Assembly (NCBI GenBank): GCA_963383645.1
Contig: OY726563.1
Location: 27,250,821 to 27,314,820, forward strand
DNA length: 64,000 bases
Direction: 5' to 3'
Source of the DNA: Muscardinus avellanarius
Lineage: Eukaryota; Chordata; Mammalia; Rodentia; Gliridae
Positions 47,740-58,789 of this stretch are shown in pieces. The notes beneath the pieces are model-generated. The model was not told where the DNA came from and did no database searches. It saw nothing but the letters and a program-made list of their open reading frames with translations. Within the stretch, counting starts at the first letter, position 1. The number at the start of each line of letters is the position of its first letter. A program made the position numbers and the translations under genes.

Positions 47740-49600
47740 TGTAAAGAAGCTAGAAAAAGGAGATAAATATAAGGCAAAAGTAAGGAAAAGAAAAAAAAAT
47801 AATGTTATAGGCAAAAATAGATGATGTTATAATCCTCAAAAAAAAAAAAAAACAGAGAAAATTGGCACAACAAAAAGTGTCTTTGGGGAAAACATCAATA
47901 AAATTAATAAACCCTTAATGGTAGTGAGAAAGATAAAAATAGAAATAAAACAGATAATCAGTAATAGTAATAAAAGAGGAGAAATACCTGAAGATCTTGA
48001 AGCCCTTAAATGGGTAATAACCAAATATTATAAGCAACATTACACACATAAATTCTACAATTTGAAAGAGAACAATTCTCTGCAAAACAGAAACTACCAA
48101 AACTTAACGTAGATGAAAAAAGAAAATGAATAGCCTTGTAGGTATTAAGAAAGGTCAAATGTATAATTTAAAGTCTTTAAAAAAGTAATATCTAGGCCAA
48201 TTTGGTTTACTGAGAAATTCTAGAAAATATTTAAAGAATTAACCTAAATTTTATATTTTGTCTTCAAGAAAATGAAAGAGGAAAGTACATTTTCCCAATT
48301 ATTTTCCCAATTATTTTATTAGAACAACTTAATCTTGCCAAGGAGGTAAAATAACTCTCTAAAGAAAATTATAAAACACCAGAAAAATAAATTAAAAAAG
48401 AACTTAGAAGGTGGAAAGATCTTCCATGTTCTTGAATAGGCAGAATAAATATCATCAAATGGCCATTCTTCCAAAAGTGATCTACAGATTCAACACAGTA
48501 CCCATTAAATTGCCCCACAGACATAAAAAAAAATCAGTCCTTTCCTTTGGTACAAGAAAAAGTTCAGAATAGCCAAAGTAGTTCTCAGCAACACAAACCA
48601 TGCAGGAGGCATCACAATACCTGACTTCAAACTGTACTACAAAGCCATAGTATTAAAAACAACATGGTACTGGCATAAAAACAGACATAGAGACCAATGG
48701 AACAGAACAGAAGACTCAGAAACAAATTCACACACTTATAGCTAATTGATTTTTGACACAGGGGCCAAAAACAAATCTTCAAAAAATGGTGTTGGCAAAA
48801 CTGATTAACCATATGCAGAAAAATGGAAATAAACTCCACTTTCTCACCCTGTAAAAGAGTCAATTCAAGGTGGATCAAACACTTGGAGATTATCCCAGAG
48901 ACCTTGAGGCTCCATGAGGAGTACATAGGTCCAACACGGCAATACATAGGCACAGATAAAAATTTTCTCAACAAGACCTCAAAGGCAGAAACTAAAAGGT
49001 GGATCAATACTTTGGATCTCATGAAACTGAAAAGGTTCTGTAAAGCAAAGGAAACTCTCAAAAACCTCAACTGAGACTGGGCGTGGTGGCACATACTTGT
49101 AATCCCAACATTTGGGAGGCTGAGACTAGAGGATTGCAGTTCTCGGACAGCCTCAGATAGTGAGGCCCTTGTCAACTCAGTGAGATCCTGTTTCAAAAAT
49201 AAAAAGAATAAAAAAATAGGGCTGGGGGGTGTAGCTGGAGGTATAATGCCCCTGGGTTCCATCACCAGTACCACACACACAAAAAAAGAACCTCAACCAA
49301 GACCCAACAGAATGGGAGAAGAATTTTGCCACCTACTCTTCCCATAAAGGACTAATGTCCAGATTATACAGAGAACTCAAGCAACGCTAAGAAGACAAAT
49401 AACATGATCAAACTAGAAAAAGAGCCAACACAAAAAGGCAGAGAAAAAATAAAATTAAAGGACAATATTCTTCAAGATTATAGATGCAAAATTCCTTAAC
49501 AAAATGATAGTGAATAGAATTCTGTAATGTACAAAAATAATCATATACCAAAATCATTGAAATAATTATACATTCAAAGAGAACTCAGAAATATTCTAAG
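47740..49600 (+). mobile_element. Plus-strand L1 sequence, probably one L1 nested in another
   Basis: 47740-48290 resembles the ORF2 linker region (ggggaaaacatcaataaaat). From about 48310 the sequence jumps to the late RT and C-terminal region (gaacttagaaggtggaaaga; peptide WIKHLEIIPETLRLHEEYIG near 48859). After 49430 it returns to the earlier RT region (ttatagatgcaaaattcctt). This order is best explained by a younger truncated L1 (about 48310-49430) inside an older one. A SINE at 49073 splits it again. The 217-codon antisense frame is a by-product. Confidence 0.6.
49063..49297 (+). mobile_element. SINE, B1-ID composite, with short TSD
   Basis: aacctcaac at 49063-49071 and 49289-49297 flanks gactgggcgtggtggcacat ... 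ggggggtgtagctggaggta and a CA/A tail. Confidence 0.9.
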
Positions 49601-50000
49601 CAACTGTTACCCCATTCTCCCTAGTAATTACTATAGTACAGTGTTTAAACCAGGAAACAAATATTAAAATAATATATGTATAGTTCTATGTCATTTTATT
49701 GTGGTCATACTTGTGCAACCACCGGTATATACCGGTATATTCAAAATGCAAAACTATTCTATTACCACAGAAGTCATCCATTGACTACCTCTTTGTAGCC
49801 ACACTAGGCCTCTCTCTCCACCATATCTACATATCTGGCAAGCATTAAAATGTTCTTCATTTCATAATTACATCATTTCAAGCATGTTATATAAATGGAA
49901 TCAAATTGTGGGACAATTTGAATTGATTTACTTTTTCTCTCAGCATAATACTCCTAGATCCATTTAAGATGTGTGTACTAATAATTTGTTCCTTCACTTT

Positions 50001-50177
50001 GATGGGTAATATTTATTTCTTTTTTAATTTATTGGTACACTGTAATTATACATGCTGATGTGGTATAGAATGGTAAAAGCATATACGTACACATCATTTA
50101 TTTAGCCCTTCCCCAGTTCCAACTCTATTCCCTCCCTCCTTCTTGTGTTCAGCTTAGTGATTGTGATGAGTAATATT
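50001..50177 (-). mobile_element. L1 3' fragment, lineage B, with 13-bp TSD
   Basis: gatgggtaatatt (50001-50013) and gatgagtaatatt (50165-50177) differ at one base and flank tttattggtacactgtaatt ... ccccagttccaactctattc, the complement of the lineage B 3' end. Removing the insert restores continuity of the surrounding older L1. Confidence 0.85.
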
Positions 50178-50189
50178 CTATGGTATGAA

Positions 50190-50315
50190 AATATCCTGGT
50201 TAACCTGTACGCTCATTGTTGGGAGGGGGGAGTGTAAGCGGGGGGCAAGGTACCAAGCACAGTCTGAATGTATGACATTTCCAATGTGATCCACATAAAA
50301 ATAAAAAAATAAAAC
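50190..50315 (+). mobile_element. L1 3' fragment, lineage A
   Basis: gttaacctgtacgctcattg, a G-rich tract (50220-50240), gcacagtctgaatgtatgac and gatccacataaaaataaaaa. A gaaaata word at 50187-50193 and 50327-50333 may be a short TSD. Confidence 0.8.
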
Positions 50316-50454
50316 TCCAAAGAAGAGAAAATACCTCCTTTTTTAACCATTCACCTGTTCCCAGACTTTTGTGTTCTATTTAATTTTTATACATTTATTG
50401 GAGAACATTTTAGCTGTTTTTCGTTTGGGGCTATTAAAACTAAAGTTGCACCTA

Positions 50455-50660
50455 CCATAGTGGCACACACTTGTAACTCCAGTACTTGGAAGGCTGAGAC
50501 AGAAGAATCATATTTTCAAGGCCAGCTTCAGCAACTTCATAAAGCCCTCAGTGACTTACCTGTTTCAAAGTTAAAAAAAAATTGGACTGGGGGTGTAGCT
50601 CAGATTTAAAATATTCCTGTGTTCAACCCCCAGTAACAAAACAAAACAAAACAAAATTTT
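50455..50660 (+). mobile_element. SINE, B1-ID composite, with (CAAAA)n tail
   Basis: ccatagtggcacacacttgt, then tggactgggggtgtagctca and a tail of four to five caaaa units. Confidence 0.85.
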
Positions 50661-50955
50661 TTAACTAAAGTTACTATGTATAAACACATACCTTTTTATG
50701 GACACCTGTTTTTGTTTCTCTGGGATAAAAGCTTCATAGTACAGTAACTTGATCACATGATATTTGAATATTTAGTTCTTTGGAAAACTGTCAAATATTT
50801 TCCAAAGTGACTGAAAAATTTTATATTCTTAGCAGAAAAATATGAAAGATCTCTGCATCCATGGTCAGCATTTGACAATGTCACTATTTTTTTAAATGTA
50901 CTTGGCTTTTCTGATATATGTATATTGATATTTTATTGAAGTCTTAATATATATT

Positions 50956-50995
50956 TTATTTATATTTATATTTATATTTATATTTATATTTATAT
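50956..50995. repeat. (TTTATA)n microsatellite
   Basis: Hexanucleotide array in old L1 sequence, just before atgctgaacatcttttcacg. Confidence 0.95.
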
Positions 50996-51159
50996 GCTGA
51001 ACATCTTTTCACGTGATTATTTAGTACCCATATCTATTTTAGTGAAATTTCTCTTCACATATTTTGCAAAATTTATTTGAATTTTTTTTTCTCTGGCAAT
51101 TTTTGAATTTTCCTTACATATTAAACGAATGAGCTCTTTATCATAAATGGTTGGCACAT

Positions 51160-51240
51160 TTTTCTGGTGTTAGGAATGAATCTATAGCCTTGGATATGCT
51201 AGGTAAGAACTGTACCACTAAATACATCCCCAGCATTGTC
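51160..51240 (-). mobile_element. ID-like half-SINE, diverged
   Basis: tggtgttaggaatgaatcta ... gtaccactaaatacatcccc is the complement of the ID half with no B1 part. Confidence 0.55.
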
Positions 51241-51533
51241 CAGATTTTCTTCATATCTGTAGTATTTTCTTCCTAATAATAGGATCCTTCATAGATTTGA
51301 TTTGCATTCATTTTGATAATTCAATTTATCCTTTTGAAAAAATTATGTTGCATTTCCTGTGGCATGTCTAAGAACTCTTCAATAAGCTCTAGATATTAGA
51401 CTTCCTCCTACATTCTCTTCTGAATGTTTTATATTTTTACATTTTAATATGTAATTAATTTGGAAGTAATTGCTTAATAAAGCATGACATCATCCTCAAA
51501 TATGGAAATCCAAGTGATCTATCATCAGTTTTT

Positions 51534-51722
51534 GAAAAATCTATGCTTAGCTGGGTGTGGTGACGCACGCTTGTAATCCTTGTGCCTGGGAGGCAGAGAC
51601 AGGAGGATTGTGCAGGTTCCAAATAAAAATATAAAATAGGTCTGGGAGTGTAGCCCGGAGGTAGAAGGGTTTCCAGGAACCCCAGTACCACCAAAAAAAG
51701 AAAAAAGAAAAATCTATGCTTA
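51534..51722 (+). mobile_element. SINE, lineage II, internally deleted, with 16-bp TSD
   Basis: gaaaaatctatgctta at 51534-51549 and 51707-51722 is a perfect target-site duplication. The insert (51550-51706) starts gctgggtgtggtgacgcacg. After caggttcc it goes straight to aaataaaaatataaaatagg, so the segment with the rest of the B box and cttaagagaccctg is missing. The right half is typical lineage II (gtctgggagtgtagcccgga, gggtttccaggaacccc). Confidence 0.97.
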
Positions 51723-51775
51723 ACCCATTGAACTAAGTACATATGTGAAATTACCAGTGCCAGTCTCGATTGTCA

Positions 51776-51905
51776 TGGATGGGGAAGAGGTGGGAGTAGG
51801 AAATGAGCCAGGAAGAAGCTCATCAAGTGCTGTGTGCATATATGTCACTATCACTTCGAACTACATTATATAAAACTACAATATACCAATAAAAGTGTAA
51901 AGAAT
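51776..51905 (+). mobile_element. L1 3' terminal fragment, lineage B
   Basis: catcaagtgctgtgtgcata, cacttcgaactacattatat and tacaatataccaataaaagt. Confidence 0.8.
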
Positions 51906-51914
51906 TAAAAAGAA

Positions 51915-52910
51915 ATACAGATAAGGAGTAATATCTAGCATATACATAGAACTCAAGAAACTCAGAACTAAGAAAACAAGTAATCCAACAAAAAAAAAAT
52001 GGACAAGTGAACTAGACACTTCACAAAAGAAGGAAATCAAATGGCCAATGACTGTATGAAAAATGTTCAATATTATTAGTAATCAGAGAGATGCAAATCA
52101 AAACTATCCTGAGATTTCACCTAAATCCAACTAGAATGGTAATTATTCAAAACACAAACAACAACAAATGCTGCTGAGGATGTTGAAAAGTGGCAAGTCT
52201 ATCTAATACATTGTTGCTGAGATTGCAAATTAGTGCGACCAGTTTGGAAAACAGTATGGAGGATCCTCAGAAGAATGGAAACCAACCTTCCATATGATCC
52301 AGCAATATTACTTCGGTATTTACCCAAAAGAATGGAAACCAAACTACCAAACGAATGCATGTATATCTATGTTAATAGCTGCACAATTCACCATTGCCAA
52401 ACTATGGAACCAGCCAAGATGCCCATCAACAAATTAATGGATTAAAAAACTATGGGATATGTACACAATGGAATTTTACTCAGGCATAAAGAACGAAATT
52501 TTGTCATTTGCAAGGAATGGATGGAACTGGAGAACATTATATTAAGTGAGATTAGTCAGTCACAAAAAATAAGAAATCGAATGATCTCACTAATATACTG
52601 AAGCTAGAGAGAAAAAGCGTCATAGGAGGAACTCTAGATGAAAAAGAATCCATACATGAGCAAATACGGTGACCTAACTGAGAGGGATGGAAAGGGAAGA
52701 GAGGAAAATTCCATAATGTACATGATGTACATTCATAAAGACATCAAAATCATTCACTAAATTAAACATAAAAAGGAGGAAAGAGGGAGAGAATGAGATG
52801 GGAATTGGAGAAGGGCTAAATGAGTTGATATGTGCATGTATGCCTCTACCATTTTGTACTGCATTAAGACATATGACTACAATTCACCAATACAAAATAT
52901 CTTTCACACA
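51915..52910 (+). mobile_element. 5'-truncated L1, lineage B
   Basis: ORF2 C-terminal region in order: gtaatatctagcatatacat, cacttcacaaaagaaggaaa, gagagatgcaaatcaaaact, tggaaaacagtatggaggat, tccatatgatccagcaatat, gcacaattcaccattgccaa, ttttactcaggcataaagaa. The 3' UTR follows with gtgagattagtcagtcacaa, ending caccaatacaaaatat. Frames are broken; the 70-codon frame at 52233-52445 is a remnant. Confidence 0.85.
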
Positions 52911-52984
52911 TTTGCCTAAAACCAGTTGATGGTACATATATTAAAAAATTACTCATTCTATTTGTGTACAAGTACCACAGTGGT

Positions 52985-53080
52985 TTTTTTTTCTTTTTTG
53001 TGGTTTTATGCTTGAAATCCACAGCCTCATTTGTGCTAGGTCAGTGTTCCACCACTGAGTTACATCCTCAGTTTATCACA
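52985..53080 (-). mobile_element. ID-like half-SINE, diverged
   Basis: T-rich start, then gtggttttatgcttgaaatc ... ccaccactgagttacatcct. Confidence 0.5.
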
Positions 53081-54661
53081 TAGGCTTGTTTAATACTACT
53101 ATATAATGTCTTTGAATCAGGTATAGTGGTTATTCAATATTGTTTTAAGAATTATATATTTTATATACATTATAGGATTCATGTGTATATATTTTTTCAT
53201 AGTATTATCTTATTCTATTAATGCTTTCAGGATCTGTATTGTATTATGATATTGGTAATTTTTTTCTTTGTCAGACATATTGGAGATTTGTCAGTTTTTT
53301 TATCTTCAAACTTTTTGCTTAGTCATTTTCTTTAACGTTCACTTTAATTTCGACTGATTTTCATTATTTTGATATTAACTTTTGCTTGCTGTGGGTTTAT
53401 GCTATTAATTTATTGTTTTAAGAGTTCAGAGTCTTATTTGAGATTTTCTCATTTATAATGTATGCATTTGGTAGCATAAGTTTCCCTTTCAGCATAGCTT
53501 TAGCTGAAGTCTATAAAATTTGCAATTTTATAGATTTTCACTCAGTTCCATGTATTTTTAAAATTTACTTTAAGACTACGTGTTCAACCCTGGATCATTT
53601 AGAAGTCCCTTGGTTAGTTTCAAAATGAAGATTTCCTGTCATCTTTCTGTTATTCATAACCAGTTTACCTCTAATTTTGTCAGAGAAGCTTATAATATAT
53701 GATTTCAGTTTTAAAAATTGTTGAGTGTTTTCTTTATGGCTTAGAATATTTTATCTCTGTATGTATCACATAGATACTTAAATATTGCATATTCTATAGA
53801 TGTTGGGTATTGGGTATTATGTGGATTCGCTTGGTTACAGTATTTTTAAATTTTATACCTTGCTGATTTTATCTCTATTTTTTATCAACCATTGAAAAAC
53901 AATTGAAGACATCAATGGTAAATGCAAATGTTTATATAATTTTTATAATTCTGTAAACTTTGCAACATATAATCTGCATCATTTTCTTTGGTATTTACAA
54001 TATTAGGATTGTTGCATCTTCCTAGCATACTGACATTTGTATCATTTTGGAAATCTCCTTTCTGTATCTGGCAGTTGTTTTGCTCTGAAGTCCATTTTAT
54101 CTAGTATTAATTTAGACTCCCCAGCTTTATGTTAATTCATATTTGCAAAAAATATTTTATCTTATTCTTTTACTTCCACTAATCTGAAGCCACCTAAACA
54201 TTGGTTATTTTTTCATTATCTACTTTGTCCATATCTATGTAGTAAGTATTTTATATGGACTGTGTACATTTAATGTAAGCATTCATGTTGTTATACCTTA
54301 ACTTGACCATTTTATCTTCTTTGTTTTATTCTGGCACTTACTGTACATCTCTTTTATTGTCTTTCTTTGAGTGACCTAAATATTTTTAGGATTCTCTGTT
54401 TATTACAGTGTTTTTTGAAAACATTGCTCTATAGAGTTTGCATATTGATTACTTTAGGTAATACACAGAAATATCTTTTCACATTTTACTGGCATTACAT
54501 TTTTAGTAATTTATGTGAAATAAAGTCTGTTTAGGTCTCTTTCTTTTGTACTTTTATTGGTGTTTAGGTCTCTTTAATCCCCACATTTTAAACATATAAT
54601 TGTCTTAATCATTTACTCTACACACATGACACATCACATCAAGTGGAGTTATAACTTTTTT

Positions 54662-54927
54662 TAAATTTTTTATTGAACATAAATGGTATACATTTAAACT
54701 ATACTTGATGCCCTCTCCCCCCTTCCGCCCCTATTTTTCCTTCCCCCCTCCCAGCAATAAAACAATGATTGTCCCGGGTAACCATGCCATATTCATAATT
54801 TTACATATATTCAGATGTGGACCCTCATTAATCAAGTTCAGCCTTCCTCCTCCTCTATCTTTCCATTCAAGCTTTGCTGGTAATTCCCCTCCATTATCTG
54901 GAGTACCACTGGTATCCTCTGGATTCC
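54662..54927 (-). other. L1 3' UTR (lineage A) with G-rich tract
   Basis: This is the 3' untranslated part of the full-length L1. On the minus strand positions 54711-54751 read as several runs of three to six G, the polypurine tract typical of mammalian L1 3' UTRs and able to form a G-quadruplex. After it comes a segment reading gcatcaagtatagtttaaat and an A-rich tail. Three other fragments here share this 3' end type (20625-20825, 36452-36560, 50190-50315). Confidence 0.8.
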
Positions 54928-57900
54928 CTAGTTTGGGCATATTAACAGAAACATATGTACCTTCTCCTTCTGTGTTTGGCTGGTCTCACTTAACATAATG
55001 CACTCCAGGACTTTCCATCTTCTTGCAAAAGGTATGATTTAGTTCTTCTTTATGGCTGAGTAGAATTCCATTGTGCGCATTTCCGAGAGTTTTGGAATCC
55101 ATTCATCTGTTGATGGGGACCTGGATTGGTTCCATATTATGGCTATTATAAATTGTGCTGCTATGAACATAGGTATGCATATGTTGCTATAGTTCTCTGT
55201 TTTCAATCCCTTTGGAAAAATATCCAGGAGTGCTAGAGCTGGATCATATGGTGGATCTATTCCTAGCTTTCTTAGGAATCTCCACACAGACCTCCATTGT
55301 GGATGAACTAGTTTGCACTCCCACCAACAATGTAAAAGAGTTCCTCTTTCCCCACATCCTCGCCAGCATTTGCTGTTATTTGATTTCTTTATGCTTGTCA
55401 CTCTGACTGGGGTTAGATGAAATCTCAGTGTAGTTTTGATTTGCATCTCCCTGATGGCCAATGATGTAGAACATCTTTTCATGTATCTATTGGCCCTTTG
55501 TATCTCTTCTTTTGTGAAGGATCTATTTAGTTCTTTTGCCCATTTCTTGATAGGGTTGTTTGCTTTGCTACTGTAGAGTCTTTTGAGCTCTTTGTATATT
55601 CTGGATATTAGTCCCCTATCAGAGTGGTGGCTGGTAAAGATCTTTTCCCATTCTATAAGCTTCCTCTTTAAGTTGTTGATGGTTTCCTTTGATGAGAAGA
55701 AACTTTTAAGTTTGATGTTATCCCACATGTTAATTCTTGCTTTAATTTCCTGAGTTTTGGAAGTTTTGTTGAGAAAGTTACTGCCTGTGCCAATATTTTG
55801 TAGTGTTGAACCTATGCTTTCCTCTAGTAACTTCACAGTCTCAGATCTAATTTCTAAGTCTTTGATCCATCTTGAGTTGATTCCTGTGCATGGTGAGATA
55901 TAGGGGTTTAGATTCATCTTTTTACAAATGGTGAGCCAGTTCTCCCAGCACCATTTGTTGAAAAGGCTGTTTTTTTTTCCAGCATATGAGTTTGGCCCCT
56001 TTGTCAAAAATTAATTGACTAAAGATGTGTGGGTTTGTTTCTGTATCTTCTAATCCACTGGTCAGTATATCTGTTATTGTGCCAGTACCATGCTGTTTTT
56101 ACTACTATTGCTCTATAGTATAATTTGAAGTCTGGAATTGTGATGCCTCCTGCCTGTTTCTTATTGCTGAGAATTGCTTTGGCTATTCTGGGTCTTTTCT
56201 TTCTCCATATAAAGTTCATGATTGATTTTTTTAGGTCTCTGAAGAATATCGCTAGTATTTTAATGGGAAATGCATTGAATCTATAGATCAGTTTTGGTAG
56301 AATGGCCATTTTGATGATATTTATTCTGCCTATCCATGAGCACGGGAGATCTTTCCATCTTCCAAGGTCTTCTTCAATTTCTTTCTTTAATGTTTTATAG
56401 TTTTTGTTGTAGAGGTCTTTTACATCTTGGGTTAGGTTTATTCCTAGATATTTTATTGGTTTTGAGGTTATAGTGAATGGAATTGTTTTCTTTGTTTCTT
56501 TCATTGTGGATTCATTGTTGGCGTAAAGAAAAGCCATTGATTTCTTTAGGCTGATTTTGTATCCTGAATTTGTCAATCACCTCCAGAAGTCTTTTGGTTG
56601 AGTTCTTTGGGTCTTCCAGATAAAGGACCATGTCATCTGCGAATAAGGCTAATTTTAATTTATCTCTTCCTATGTGAATGCCTTTTATTTCCTTCTCTTG
56701 TCTTATTGCTGCAGCAAGAGTCTCAAGGACTATATTGAAAAGGAGTGGAGATAGTGGGCATCCTTGTCTTGTTCCTGACTTTAGAGGAAATTCTTGTAGT
56801 TTTTCCCCATTCAATATAATGTTGGCTTTGGGTTTACAGTATATTGCCTTAATGATGTTGATATTAAGTATATTCCTTCTATCGCAATTTTCTGCAGTGC
56901 TTTTAACATAAATGGGTGTTGGACTTTGTCGAATGCTTTTTCAGCATCTATTGCTATGATAATGTGGTTTTTGTTCTTGGTTCTATTTATGTGGTGGATA
57001 ACATGTATTGATTTGCGTATGTTGAACCAGCCTTGTTTTTCTGGGATGAACCCAACTTGGTCATGATGTATTATTCTCTTGATGTAATTTGGAATGCGTA
57101 TAGCTAGTATTTTGTTTAGAATTTTTGCATCTATGTTCATTAAGGATATTGGTCTGTAATTTTCCTTTCTTGAAGTATCTTTATTTGGTTTGGGGATTAA
57201 TGTGATACTAGCCTCACAGAAGAAATCTGGGAGAGTTCCATCTCTTTCAATTTCCCGGAACAAATTATGAAGTATTGGTATTAGTTGTTCACCGAAGGTT
57301 TTGTAGAATTCAGCTGTAAACCCATCTGGGCCTGGGCTTTTCTTTGGTGGAAGAATTTTTATTGCTGTTTCTATTTCTTTGGTTGCTATTGGTTGGTTTA
57401 GGCTTGCTATATCCTCTTGGTTGAGTGTAGGTAGGTTAACTGTGCTTAGAAATCTATCAATTTCTTCCATGTTTTCAAGTCTATTGGAGTATAAATTTTT
57501 AAAGTAGTTTCTAATAATCTTTTGAATTTCTTCACTATCTGTGGTGATATCTCCTTTTTCATTTCTAATTTTGATAATTTGAGTTGATTCTCTTTTTCTT
57601 TTGGTTAGGTTGGCCAGGGGTTTATCAATTCTATTGATCTTCTCAAAGAACTAACTTTTTGTTTTATAGATTCTTTGAATTGTTTTTTTTTATTCTCTAT
57701 TTCATTTATTTCTGCTCTAATTTTAATAATTTCTTGCCTTCTGCTGGCTTTGGGAGTAGACTGTTGCAGACTTTCTAGGTCCTTGAGTTGTGTCATTAGG
57801 TTCTTTACTTGGCGGTTCTATGTCCTTCTTATGTGAGCACTCAATGCAATAAACATTCCTCTTAATACTGCCTTCATAGTGTCCCATAGATTTTGGTAGG

Positions 57901-58744
57901 TTGTGTCTCTGTTTTATTTGTTTCCATAATTTTTTTTATTTTTTCTCTAATTTCTGCTCTTACCCATTCATCTTTCAATAGTGTATCATTCAATCTCCAT
58001 GTATTTGAATAATTTCTTTTGAGTTTCCTGTTGTTGATTTCTACTTTTATTCCATTATTGTCTGAAAAGATGCAAGGAATTATATTACATCTTTTGAATT
58101 TTCTGGCACTTTCTTTGTGTCCCAGTATGTGTTCTATTTTGGAGAAGGTTCCATGGGCTGCTGAGAAAAATGTATTCTGTAATTCCTGGTTGAAATATTC
58201 TGTAAATGTCTATTAGGTCCATTTGGTTTATGGTTTTCTTTAGTTCTAAAGAGTCTTTACTCACCTTTTGCCTTGAAGATCGAACTAGTGGTGTCATAGG
58301 TGTATTAAAGTCTCCCAGAATTATTGTATTTGGGTCTATTTGGGATCTGATGTCCAGAAGGGTTTGTTTTACAAATGTGGTTGCACCCATGTTTGGGGCA
58401 TAAATATTTACTATCATTATATCTTCTTGGTGTATTGTTCCTTTTAGTAAAAGGAGGTGCCCTGATTTGTCTCTTCTGATGTATTTTAGTTTAAAGTCTG
58501 TTTTGTTGGATATCAGGATTGCTACCCCTGCTCTTTTGTGGTCTCCAGTAGCATGATATATCTTTTTCCATCCTTTCACTTTCAGTCTGTGAATGTCTTT
58601 GGTTGTAAGGTGAGTTTCTTGCAGACAACATAAATTTGGATTATGTTTCTTGTTCCACATTGCCAGTCTCTGTCTTTTGATTGGTGAGTTAAGTCCTTTG
58701 ATGTTAAGAGATATTATTGAAATATGATTTTTGTTTTCTGCCAT
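54928..58744 (-). pseudogene. L1 ORF2 (endonuclease and reverse transcriptase), disrupted
   Basis: This is the L1 replicase, about 1270 codons if continuous. It starts at the ATG at 58744 (MAENKNHISIISLNIKGLN). The AP-like endonuclease shows QETHL and GDFNTP, and its frame breaks near 58150, before the usual C-terminal SDH motif. The linker is open only at 57605-57796. The reverse transcriptase appears in three frames: 56811-57470 ([25 protein letters not shown]), 56512-56814 ([12 protein letters not shown] and the catalytic FADDM) and 56019-56576. The C-terminal part at 55039-56007 has the cysteine-rich pattern [19 protein letters not shown] stop at 55039-55041 precedes a short shifted tail that would end near 54928. 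At least six breaks are visible, so no active enzyme is encoded. Confidence 0.93.
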
Positions 58745-58789
58745 TTTATGTTCTGTCTACTATTGGATGGATAGGTCTTTCTTTTTTAC

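Larger units (their letters stand above)
47395..54647 (-). mobile_element. Ancient L1, split by many later insertions
   Basis: Segments in order on the plus strand, all complement of one L1 from 3' to 5': 47395-47700 (3' UTR), 49610-50010, 50165-50190, about 50320-50450, 50660-51545 (ttccaaagtgactgaaaaat; gcatgtctaagaactcttca), 51722-51775, and 53080-54647 (linker and endonuclease regions: aagtctataaaatttgcaat, agtccattttatctagtatt). Collinearity supports a single parent element, but part of the RT region is not recognisable. Confidence 0.55.

Noticed and set aside
48627..49280. 217-codon minus-strand frame
   Set aside because: It runs antisense to plus-strand L1 and through a SINE; the peptide has SINE-derived segments and no independent domain.
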